NCBI GenBank assembly: GCA_913054565.1
Contig: CAJXHW010000003.1
Coordinates: forward strand, 1 to 20,319
Origin: an uncultured Kordia sp.
GTDB lineage: Bacteria > Bacteroidota > Bacteroidia > Flavobacteriales > Flavobacteriaceae
Length of the DNA: 20,319 nt
Direction of reading: 5' to 3'
Shown here piece after piece: positions 13,216-20,319 of the stretch. The notes beneath the pieces are model-generated. The model searched no databases and was not told the origin of the DNA. It saw nothing but the letters and a program-made list of their open reading frames with translations. Both the position numbers and the translations under genes were made by a program. How positions within the stretch are numbered: the stretch's first letter is position 1; each line of letters starts with the position of its first letter.

Positions 13216-16200
13216 ATGGCATCAAACAAAAAATACTGGAAAAGTGTTGAGGAGTTAGATACTAACTCAATTGTTGAGACGCTACAGCAAAGTGAATTTG
13301 TTGAAGAGATTCCTGCTGGAGATTTCTTAGGAGATAAAGAGTCTCTTGAGGAGTCGTCAACTACTCGTCGTGATTTTCTTAAGTATGTAGGATTCAGTAC
13401 AGCTGCTGCGTCTTTAGCTGCTTGTGAAGGTCCAGTGATTAAGTCAATACCTTACGTAGTTCAACCAGAACAAGTTCGCCCTGGGGTTGCAGATTATTAT
13501 GCAACAACAATAGCGAATGGTTTTGATTTTGCTAGTGTGTTAGTGAAAACAAGAGAAGGACGTCCGATTAAAATAGAGCCAAATAAATTGGCGAGTTCTA
13601 ACGGAGGTACTACTGCTCGTATACAAGCGTCTGTATTGTCATTATATGACAATATGCGTTTGAAGTCAGCTAAAATTAATGGCGCAATTACAACGTGGTC
13701 TAAATTTGATGCTGGTGTTACTAAAAAATTAAATGAATTAAATGGAGCTGGTAAAGAGGTTGTGTTGTTAACACAAACCTTTGCTAGTCCATCAACGACG
13801 CGTTTGATTGCTGAGTTTAAAGAAAAATACGGAAATGTGCGTCACGTAGTGTATGATGCAATTTCTGAATCTGCTGCTTTAGATGCTTTTCAAGAAAAGT
13901 ATGGTGAGAGAGGTTTAGCTTCTTATAACTTAGAAGATGCAGATGTTATAGTTTCTGTTGGGGCAGATTTCTTAGGAGATTGGCAAGGTGGAGGTTATGA
14001 AGGTGCTTATGCTAAAGGTAGAGTGCCTCAAAAAGGTAAGATGTCACGTCACGTACAGTTCGAGTCAAACATGAGTTTGTCTGGAGCTAATGCTGATTTA
14101 CGTGTGCCTTTAACGCCATCTCAACAAAAAGTTGCTATCGCAAAATTATACGGTTATCTTACTGATAGTTCTGTTGGTGGTAAATTACCTACTGCAATTG
14201 AGGCTGCTGTTAAAAAGACAGCTGCTGAATTAAAGAAAGCAGGAAGTAGAGGTGTAGTGTTAACAGGTATACAAGATAAAGGAGCACAAGCAGTTTGTTT
14301 AGTGATAAACGAAGTGTTGGCAAGTAAGGCATTTAGTCCTGAAACTCCTGTAAAAATAAGACAAGGTAGTGATGCTGCAATGAGTCAATTGGTTGCTGAT
14401 GTGAAGTCAGGAAAAGTTGGTGGGGTAATCATGGCTGGAGTAAATCCAGTATATACATTAGCAAACGGTGAAGCGTTTGGTGATGCTTTAAAGAAAGTTG
14501 ATTTAACGGTGTCGTTTACGGAAAGAGAAGATGAAACATCTGCTTATGTGACGTATTTAGGTGCTGCTCCTCATTATTTAGAGTCATGGGGTGATGTAGA
14601 GTTCAAAAAAGGACACTACAGTTTAATGCAACCAACAATTAAACCATTATTTGATACACGTCAATTCCAAGATTCATTATTGAAATGGATGGGAAGTGGA
14701 GAGTCATATTATACATATATTAAATCAACGTGGTCAACAGGGTTCTTAAGTGGTTCTTCTTGGAACAAAGCGTTACATGATGGTGTGTTAGTTGCACCAG
14801 TTGTAGCTGTTGATGCTCAAGAAGGAGATGTAGTTGAAGGTGAAGAGTCTCCAGTAACTAATGTAAGTGCTGCGGTTGCTAAATTATCAAAAGCAACATC
14901 TAAAGGAATGGAGTTAACACTGTATTCTAAAACAGGTATGGGTGACGGACAAATGGCAAATAACCCTTGGTTGCAAGAGTTTCCAGATCCGTTAACTAGA
15001 GCTACTTGGGATAACTACTTAACAATATCACAAGCAGATGCTGATCGTTTAGGATTGAGTTTAGAGCAATCTACATTCTTTACAGAAGCGCGTCATGATG
15101 CTAATGGAGGTTTAAACGGAACTTACGCTAACGTTACTGTTAATGGAGTTACTGTAAAAGTGCCAGTGATGGTTCAGCCAGGTCAAGCTGTTGGTTCAGT
15201 TGGTATGGCTTTCGGTTATGGTAGAAAGGCTGGTTTAAAAACAGAAATGCAAACAGGAGTTAGTGCATACCAATTATACGCGAATGCTAACACTGTACAA
15301 GACGTAACTATTGAAGCAACTGATGGGATGCATGAGTTTGCTTGTTTACAATTACACAATACCTTAATGGGTAGAGGTGATATTGTAAAAGATACGACTT
15401 TAGAAATATTCAATACAAAAGACGCTAAGGTTTGGAATGAAAAACCTCACGTGTCTAAGGATCACGCAATGATTCCTGTGGATTCTCCAGATGCTGACTT
15501 ATGGTCTTCATTTGACAGATCTGTAGGGCATCACTTTAATTTGTCAATCGACTTAAATTCTTGTACAGGTTGTGGAGCATGTGTTGTAGCATGTCACGCA
15601 GAAAACAATGTGCCGGTTGTTGGTAAATCTGAAGTGCGTCGTTCAAGAGATATGCATTGGTTGCGTATTGACCGTTATTACTCTTCTCAAGAAAGCTTTA
15701 ATGCTGATGTTGAGAAAAAAGATAACATTGCAGGTTTAGGAAGTTCATTAGTTGAATTTGGTGAGTTGGAAAACCCAGCTGCTAATCCTCAAGTAGTATT
15801 CCAACCGGTAATGTGTCAGCATTGTAATCACGCATCATGTGAAACAGTTTGTCCAGTAGCGGCAACATCACATGGACGTCAAGGTCAGAATCAAATGGCT
15901 TATAACCGTTGCGTGGGTACACGTTACTGTGCTAACAACTGTGCTTATAAAGTACGTCGTTTCAACTGGTTCTTATATGCTGAAAATGAAGAGTTCAATT
16001 ACCACATGAATGATGACTTAGGTAAGATGGTATTAAACCCAGATGTTGTTGTGCGTTCTCGTGGAGTTATGGAAAAATGTTCTATGTGTATTCAAATGAC
16101 ACAGAAAACAATCCTTGATGCTAAGCGTGATGGTAGAGCAATTAAAGATGGTGAATTCCAAACGGCTTGTTCTAACGCATGTGAAACTGGTGCTATGACT

Positions 16201-16329
16201 TTTGGTGATATTAATGACCACGATAGTGAAGTTTACAAGCAGAAAAATGACAATAGAGCGTATCATTTACTTGAGCACGTTGGTACAGAACCAAATGTAG
16301 TTTATCAGGTAAAAGTGAGAAACTCTTAA
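13216..16329 (+). CDS. actB: ACIII iron-sulfur/molybdopterin-like subunit ActB (TAT-variant)
   Basis: A 1037-residue fusion of a molybdopterin-oxidoreductase-like domain (about 75-740) and a four-cluster ferredoxin domain (about 770-1010). The N-terminus has a roughly 50-residue leader before a twin-arginine motif RRDFLKYVGF (R51-R52), and then a lipobox-like LAAC (C70), so export by TAT and possible lipidation are predicted. Cluster Cys are C783/786/789/793, C867/870/875/879, C899/905/909 and C955/958/985/989. That is 15 in total: Thr902 occupies the sixteenth position, which fits three [4Fe-4S] and one [3Fe-4S], as known for ACIII. The molybdopterin-like domain of ACIII carries no cofactor in studied enzymes. 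It passes electrons from quinol oxidation at ActC to the ActA haems. It sits between actA and actC (42-base gap). Confidence 0.94.
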   Translation: MASNKKYWKSVEELDTNSIVETLQQSEFVEEIPAGDFLGDKESLEESSTTRRDFLKYVGFSTAAASLAACEGPVIKSIPYVVQPEQVRPGVADYYATTIANGFDFASVLVKTREGRPIKIEPNKLASSNGGTTARIQASVLSLYDNMRLKSAKINGAITTWSKFDAGVTKKLNELNGAGKEVVLLTQTFASPSTTRLIAEFKEKYGNVRHVVYDAISESAALDAFQEKYGERGLASYNLEDADVIVSVGADFLGDWQGGGYEGAYAKGRVPQKGKMSRHVQFESNMSLSGANADLRVPLTPSQQKVAIAKLYGYLTDSSVGGKLPTAIEAAVKKTAAELKKAGSRGVVLTGIQDKGAQAVCLVINEVLASKAFSPETPVKIRQGSDAAMSQLVADVKSGKVGGVIMAGVNPVYTLANGEAFGDALKKVDLTVSFTEREDETSAYVTYLGAAPHYLESWGDVEFKKGHYSLMQPTIKPLFDTRQFQDSLLKWMGSGESYYTYIKSTWSTGFLSGSSWNKALHDGVLVAPVVAVDAQEGDVVEGEESPVTNVSAAVAKLSKATSKGMELTLYSKTGMGDGQMANNPWLQEFPDPLTRATWDNYLTISQADADRLGLSLEQSTFFTEARHDANGGLNGTYANVTVNGVTVKVPVMVQPGQAVGSVGMAFGYGRKAGLKTEMQTGVSAYQLYANANTVQDVTIEATDGMHEFACLQLHNTLMGRGDIVKDTTLEIFNTKDAKVWNEKPHVSKDHAMIPVDSPDADLWSSFDRSVGHHFNLSIDLNSCTGCGACVVACHAENNVPVVGKSEVRRSRDMHWLRIDRYYSSQESFNADVEKKDNIAGLGSSLVEFGELENPAANPQVVFQPVMCQHCNHASCETVCPVAATSHGRQGQNQMAYNRCVGTRYCANNCAYKVRRFNWFLYAENEEFNYHMNDDLGKMVLNPDVVVRSRGVMEKCSMCIQMTQKTILDAKRDGRAIKDGEFQTACSNACETGAMTFGDINDHDSEVYKQKNDNRAYHLLEHVGTEPNVVYQVKVRNS

Positions 16330-16371
16330 GATAAATAAATAAAAATTAATTAAGTAATACACGTATAAATT

Positions 16372-17760
16372 ATGGGGTCTCATTACGAAGCACCAATAAG
16401 AACACCTTTAGTTACTGGTAACAAATCGTATCATGATGTGTCGGTTGATGTTGCTAGGCCAGTTGAAGGTCGCGCTAACAAGCAATGGTGGATTGTTTTT
16501 TCTATATCATTAGCAGCTTTCCTTTGGGGAGTTGGATGTATGATTTACACAATATCAACAGGAATTGGAACATGGGGATTGAACAAGACTGTAGGTTGGT
16601 CTTGGGATATTACTAACTTTGTTTGGTGGGTTGGTATAGGTCACGCAGGAACATTAATTTCTGCAGTACTATTATTATTCCGTCAAAAATGGAGAATGGG
16701 TATTAACCGTTCTGCAGAAGCAATGACAATTTTTGCCGTTGTTCAAGCTGGTTTATTCCCGTTAATTCACATGGGTCGTCCATGGTTAGGATATTGGGTG
16801 TTGCCTATTCCAAACCAATTCGGATCATTATGGGTTAACTTTAACTCGCCATTACTTTGGGATGTATTCGCAATTTCTACATACTTATCAGTATCATTAG
16901 TATTCTGGTGGACTGGTTTGTTACCTGATTTTGCTATGTTACGTGATAGAGCAGTTAAGCCATTCCAAAAGAAAATTTACGCTTTAGTAAGTTTTGGGTG
17001 GTCAGGTCGTGCTAAAGATTGGCAACGTTTTGAAGAAGTATCATTAGTATTAGCAGGTTTAGCTACACCATTAGTACTTTCTGTACATACCATTGTATCT
17101 TTTGACTTTGCTACTTCGGTAATTCCAGGATGGCATACAACAATATTTCCTCCGTACTTTGTTGCTGGGGCAGTATTCTCAGGATTTGCAATGGTAAACA
17201 CGCTTCTTATCATTATGAGAAAGGTGTGTAACTTTGAAGATTATATTACAATGCAGCATATTGAATTAATGAACTTAGTTATTATGATTACTGGTTCAAT
17301 AGTTGGTGTTGCGTATATTACAGAGTTGTTTATTGCATGGTATTCAGGAGTTGAATATGAACAATATGCATTCTTAAACAGAGCAACTGGTCCTTATGCT
17401 TGGGCGTACTGGTCAATGATGACGTGTAACGTATTCTCACCACAATTCATGTGGTTCAAGAAATTAAGAAGAAGTTTATTATTCTCTTTCATAATTTCAA
17501 TTGTAGTAAACATCGGAATGTGGTTTGAGCGTTTTGTAATTATTGTAACGTCTTTACATAGAGATTATTTACCATCATCTTGGACAATGTTCTCACCAAC
17601 ATTTGTAGATATTGGTATATTCATAGGTACTATAGGTTTCTTCTTTGTATTGTTCTTATTATATGCTAGAACATTCCCTGTAATTGCACAGGCGGAAGTA
17701 AAATCTATTTTGAAATCATCAGGAGATAAATACAAAAAAACTAACGATAGTCATGAGTAG
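16372..17760 (+). CDS. actC: ACIII NrfD/PsrC-like membrane subunit ActC
   Basis: A 462-residue integral membrane protein of the NrfD/PsrC family with about ten predicted transmembrane helices, the first near residues 41-62 (WWIVFSISLAAFLWG). In ACIII this subunit holds the menaquinol oxidation site on the periplasmic side, next to the ActB [3Fe-4S] cluster, and may carry a proton path. Visible family segments include WWVGIGHAGTLISAVL, PLIHMGRPWLGYWVLP and FDFATSVIPGWHTTIFPPYF. The N-terminal 35 residues are soluble (GSHYEAPIRTPLVTG). The stop codon overlaps the start of actD by 8 bases (ATGAGTAG), so the two are translationally coupled. ActF later in the operon is a second member of the same fold. 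Confidence 0.94.
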   Translation: MGSHYEAPIRTPLVTGNKSYHDVSVDVARPVEGRANKQWWIVFSISLAAFLWGVGCMIYTISTGIGTWGLNKTVGWSWDITNFVWWVGIGHAGTLISAVLLLFRQKWRMGINRSAEAMTIFAVVQAGLFPLIHMGRPWLGYWVLPIPNQFGSLWVNFNSPLLWDVFAISTYLSVSLVFWWTGLLPDFAMLRDRAVKPFQKKIYALVSFGWSGRAKDWQRFEEVSLVLAGLATPLVLSVHTIVSFDFATSVIPGWHTTIFPPYFVAGAVFSGFAMVNTLLIIMRKVCNFEDYITMQHIELMNLVIMITGSIVGVAYITELFIAWYSGVEYEQYAFLNRATGPYAWAYWSMMTCNVFSPQFMWFKKLRRSLLFSFIISIVVNIGMWFERFVIIVTSLHRDYLPSSWTMFSPTFVDIGIFIGTIGFFFVLFLLYARTFPVIAQAEVKSILKSSGDKYKKTNDSHE

Positions 17761-18280
17761 TCATAAAGTAGTTCACGCGTTTTATACTGACGATGATGTG
17801 TTAATGGATGCTGTTAAAACAGTAAAAGATGCACATTATCATATTGAAGAGGTGTTCACACCTTTTCCAGTACACGGATTAGATAAAGCTATGGGATTAG
17901 CACCAACACGTTTAGCTATTACAGCATTCATGTATGGTATAGTTGGTTTGTCAGTAGCAGTTATAATGATGAATTTCATCATGATTAAAGATTGGCCTCA
18001 AGATATTGGAGGTAAACCAAGCTTTAGTTTTATTGAAAATATGCCATCATTTGTACCAATTATGTTTGAGTTGACAGTGTTTTTTGCTGCCCATTTAATG
18101 GTACTTACTTTTTATATGAGAAGTAGATTATGGCCATTTAAGAAAGCTGAAAACCCAGATGTAAGAACAACAGATGATCATTTCTTAATGGAAATCCCTG
18201 CTGGAGATGATGTTGAAGCTTTACAAGCTTTATTAAAAGAAACAGGAGCAGTAGAAATTAACTTAACTGAAAAGCACTAA
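17753..18280 (+). CDS. actD: ACIII membrane subunit ActD (DUF3341)
   Basis: A 175-residue DUF3341 protein, the usual ActD length. A soluble ferredoxin-like N-terminal domain (VHAFYTDDDVLMDAVKTV, about residues 6-50) is followed by two transmembrane helices (about 54-78 and 100-122) and a soluble acidic C-terminus. The segment between helices includes PSFSFIENMPSFVPIMFELTVF, a stretch conserved in the family. ActD packs against ActC in the known complex; it has no cofactor. It overlaps actC by 8 bases and ends 2 bases before actE, within a tightly packed operon. Confidence 0.92.
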   Translation: MSSHKVVHAFYTDDDVLMDAVKTVKDAHYHIEEVFTPFPVHGLDKAMGLAPTRLAITAFMYGIVGLSVAVIMMNFIMIKDWPQDIGGKPSFSFIENMPSFVPIMFELTVFFAAHLMVLTFYMRSRLWPFKKAENPDVRTTDDHFLMEIPAGDDVEALQALLKETGAVEINLTEKH

Positions 18281-18282
18281 TT

Positions 18283-18834
18283 ATGATGAAGAGTTTAGTT
18301 AAAATTATAGCAGTAGCAGGTATCATGGTTGCAGCATCTTGTAAAACAGATACAGCACCTAACTACCAATTTTTCCCAAACATGTATCAATCTGTTGGGT
18401 ATGAAACATACAGTGAGTCTGATGCATTTAATAATGGTGTAGAAGCACAAACACCAGTTGATGGTACAATTAAAAGAGGATGGATGCCTTTTGAGGTTGA
18501 AAATACTGAAGCTGGGCGTTTATTTGCAAAAGATAGTTTAGTGAGTCCTTTACAACCAACTGAGGCTAACCTTGCCAATGGTAAAGAGTTGTTTGGTGTA
18601 TATTGTGCAGTTTGTCATGGTGCAAAAGGAAAAGGAGATGGTAACTTAGTAAAACGTGAAAAGTTTTTAGGAGTGCCTAGTTATGCTGATAGAGATATTA
18701 CTACAGGTAGTATTTATCACACGGTGTATTACGGGTTAAATTCTATGGGATCTCACGCAGGGCAATTAAATGAAAACGAGCGTTGGCAAGTGTCAATGTA
18801 CGTGAGTAAGTTAAAAGCAGATTTAACCAAATAA
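18283..18834 (+). CDS. actE: ACIII monohaem cytochrome c lipoprotein ActE
   Basis: A 183-residue periplasmic lipoprotein. The signal peptide ends in a lipobox VAASC with the lipidated Cys at residue 20. The haem c motif is CAVCHG (C108, C111, H112), and Met155 in LNSMGSHAG is the likely sixth ligand, making a class I monohaem domain. The preceding segment (about 26-105) is the family's extended arm that wraps the complex (NMYQSVGYETY, GWMPFEVENTEAGR). ActE receives electrons from ActA and hands them to the downstream oxidase. It is placed 2 bases after actD and 22 bases before actF. A double ATG (residues 1 and 2) leaves the exact start ambiguous by one codon. Confidence 0.93.
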   Translation: MMKSLVKIIAVAGIMVAASCKTDTAPNYQFFPNMYQSVGYETYSESDAFNNGVEAQTPVDGTIKRGWMPFEVENTEAGRLFAKDSLVSPLQPTEANLANGKELFGVYCAVCHGAKGKGDGNLVKREKFLGVPSYADRDITTGSIYHTVYYGLNSMGSHAGQLNENERWQVSMYVSKLKADLTK

Positions 18835-18856
18835 TAAATTAGATTAAGATATAGAT

Positions 18857-20224
18857 ATGTACGATTTTTCTAAAAAATTAAAGCTGTGGGCTATCGGATT
18901 TATGGTAGTAGGAGCTGTTGGTATTATAGCAGGTTTTATGTCTGCACCGTCATCGGTGGAAGAGGTAAAAGAAATTTTAGCACATGATGCTGCTCACGGT
19001 GGTGGTCATGATTCTCATGCCGAAACTACTGCTCATGTAACTGAAAATGGACATGGCAACGAAGCTCACGCTGAAACTGCTGGTCATTCTGATGACGCAC
19101 ATGCAGAACATGTGTTACATCAATTACAAAATAAACCTTGGTCTGCATTATATGTGGCGTGTTTCTTCTTTATGATGATTGCCTTAGGAACCTTGGCTTT
19201 TTACGCCGTAAACAGAGCAGCTCAAGCAGGGTGGTCTCCATTACTGTTTAGAGTTATGGAAGGTATTACATCTTACTTACCAGTAGGATTAATTATCTTA
19301 TTAGTAATCTTAGGAATTTCAACAGTAGGTCATGGTAATCATTTGTTCGCATGGATGAATCCAGATTTAGTTGATCCTTCTAGTGATAAGTTTGATAAAT
19401 TAATCAACAACAAAAAAGGTTGGTTAAATGGAGGATGGTTCATGGTTAGAGCTGTATTTTATTCAGTATTTTGGATTGGATATCAAATAATATCAAAGAA
19501 ATTATCTAGAGCTCAAGATACTGCCTCAGATGATTCAAACTTTAAAAAGAACTTTAAATTATCTGCAGCATTCTTAGTAGTATTCTTATATACAGAATCT
19601 ATGATGTCATGGGACTGGATTATGTCTCTTGACCCACACTGGTTCTCTACATTATTCGGATGGTATGTGTTTGCAAGTATGTTTGTAAGTGGTATTACTG
19701 TAATTGCTTTAGTAACTATTTACTTAAAAGCTGGTAAAACAGATTACTTGCCAAAAGTAAACAACAGTCATATTCATGATTTAGCAAAATTCATGTTTGG
19801 TATTAGTGTCTTTTGGACTTACTTATGGTTTTCACAATTTATGTTAATCTGGTATGCAGATATTCCTGAAGAAGTAACTTACTTTGTAACACGTATTCAA
19901 GATTATAACTTACCGTTTTTTGGTATGTTAGTAATGAACTTCATTTTCCCGTTATTGGTATTAATGAATAGTGATTTTAAACGTGTAAATTGGTTTGTTG
20001 TTATTGCAGGTATTGTAATTTTATTAGGACATTATTTAGATATTTACAACATGGTTATGCCAGCAACTGTAGGAACACAATGGTTCATTGGTTTATCAGA
20101 AATTTCATCAATATTGTTCTTCTTAGGATTGTTTATCTTTGTTGTGTTCACAGCATTAACAAAGGCACCTTTAGAGCCTAAACGTAACCCGTTTATTCAT
20201 GAGAGTGAACATTTTCATTATTAA
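18857..20224 (+). CDS. actF: ACIII membrane subunit ActF with a His-rich loop
   Basis: A 455-residue membrane protein related to ActC, with about ten predicted transmembrane helices. The first helix is near residues 9-30 (LWAIGFMVVGAVGIIAG). Residues 43-88 form a loop with eleven His (for example AAHGGGHDSHAE and HSDDAHAEH) before the second helix (WSALYVACFFFMMIALG). Family segments further on include SMMSWDWIMSLDPHWFSTLFGWY and FSQFMLIWYADIPEE. In ACIII, ActF is the second NrfD-like subunit and is thought to contribute a proton channel rather than the main quinol site. The His-rich loop may bind a metal ion, but that is inference. The gene ends 28 bases before coxB. Confidence 0.92.
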   Translation: MYDFSKKLKLWAIGFMVVGAVGIIAGFMSAPSSVEEVKEILAHDAAHGGGHDSHAETTAHVTENGHGNEAHAETAGHSDDAHAEHVLHQLQNKPWSALYVACFFFMMIALGTLAFYAVNRAAQAGWSPLLFRVMEGITSYLPVGLIILLVILGISTVGHGNHLFAWMNPDLVDPSSDKFDKLINNKKGWLNGGWFMVRAVFYSVFWIGYQIISKKLSRAQDTASDDSNFKKNFKLSAAFLVVFLYTESMMSWDWIMSLDPHWFSTLFGWYVFASMFVSGITVIALVTIYLKAGKTDYLPKVNNSHIHDLAKFMFGISVFWTYLWFSQFMLIWYADIPEEVTYFVTRIQDYNLPFFGMLVMNFIFPLLVLMNSDFKRVNWFVVIAGIVILLGHYLDIYNMVMPATVGTQWFIGLSEISSILFFLGLFIFVVFTALTKAPLEPKRNPFIHESEHFHY

Positions 20225-20252
20225 AATTAATTAAAACTAGATATTTAAAGTA

Positions 20253-20319
20253 ATGACAGTTTTTTTATACATAGTAGTCGCACTTTTAATTGCAATATCA
20301 TTATGGCAGTTATCAAAAG
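20253..20319 (+). CDS. coxB: Cytochrome c oxidase subunit II, N-terminal fragment (3' partial)
   Basis: An open frame begins with ATG at 20253 and runs off the right edge after 22 codons: MTVFLYIVVALLIAIS then LWQLSK. The hydrophobic start followed by LWQLSK resembles the N-terminus of flavobacterial cytochrome c oxidase subunit II, and coxB is the usual gene after actF in this phylum. The Cu-A site and any fused cytochrome domain lie outside the window, so the assignment rests mainly on position. Confidence 0.7.
   Translation, partial: MTVFLYIVVALLIAISLWQLSK

Noticed and set aside
13216..16329. ActB as an active molybdenum oxidoreductase
   Set aside because: Gene order actABCDEF and the TAT-variant fused layout identify the ACIII subunit, whose molybdopterin-like domain holds no cofactor in studied complexes.

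Overview
The window looks like chromosomal DNA from a member of the Bacteroidetes, most likely a (probably marine) Flavobacteriaceae. The DNA is AT-rich, start codons lack clear Shine-Dalgarno sequences, several TAnnTTTG-type -7 promoter elements are visible, and the gene content is typical: an alternative complex III (ACIII) operon, a TAT-variant ActB, SPOR and DUF547 proteins, and secreted S74 'tail fiber' proteins. No rRNA, tRNA, CRISPR array, insertion sequence or prophage gene was found. No gene-free stretch exceeds about 255 bases.

Layout. (1) 2-2998, plus strand: two tandem paralogous secreted proteins. Each has the Bacteroidetes 'VGIGTT.P' N-terminal module and a C-terminal S74 intramolecular chaperone/self-cleaving domain. 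The first is cut by the window edge; the second carries an extra beta-rich domain. (2) 2999-3189: two hairpins in a convergent intergenic region. (3) 3190-9131, minus strand: an eight-gene arsenosugar biosynthesis cluster. In transcription order it encodes a CMD/AhpD-like protein, the radical SAM enzyme ArsS, an exported rhodanese, a TIGR04282 transferase, a purine-nucleoside-phosphorylase-family enzyme, the arsenite methyltransferase ArsM, a DUF547 lipoprotein and a TIGR04283 glycosyltransferase. (4) 9230-11224, plus strand: a YgiQ-family radical SAM protein. (5) 11260-11679, minus strand: a small exported SPOR protein that shares a bidirectional terminator with ygiQ. (6) 11932 to the end, plus strand: actABCDEF followed by the first codons of coxB.

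How the genes work together. In the arsenic cluster, ArsM should make methylated arsenic. ArsS should join dimethylarsenic to the 5'-deoxyadenosyl group of SAM, and the phosphorylase should remove the adenine. The two transferases would then build the sugar or glycerol part. The rhodanese, DUF547 lipoprotein and CMD-like protein have no assigned step, and two of them are envelope proteins; this is the least understood part of the window. In the respiratory operon, ACIII oxidises menaquinol and passes electrons through the ActA and ActE haems to a cytochrome c oxidase whose genes begin at the right edge.

The most interesting sequence-level points are: an Asp in the base-recognition position of the phosphorylase, predicting use of adenine nucleosides; C-terminal Cys motifs in ArsM and ArsS; a rhodanese whose natural start seems to be a non-canonical ATT; a 15-Cys ferredoxin domain in ActB; a sixth haem-binding motif in ActA; and an 11-His loop in ActF.
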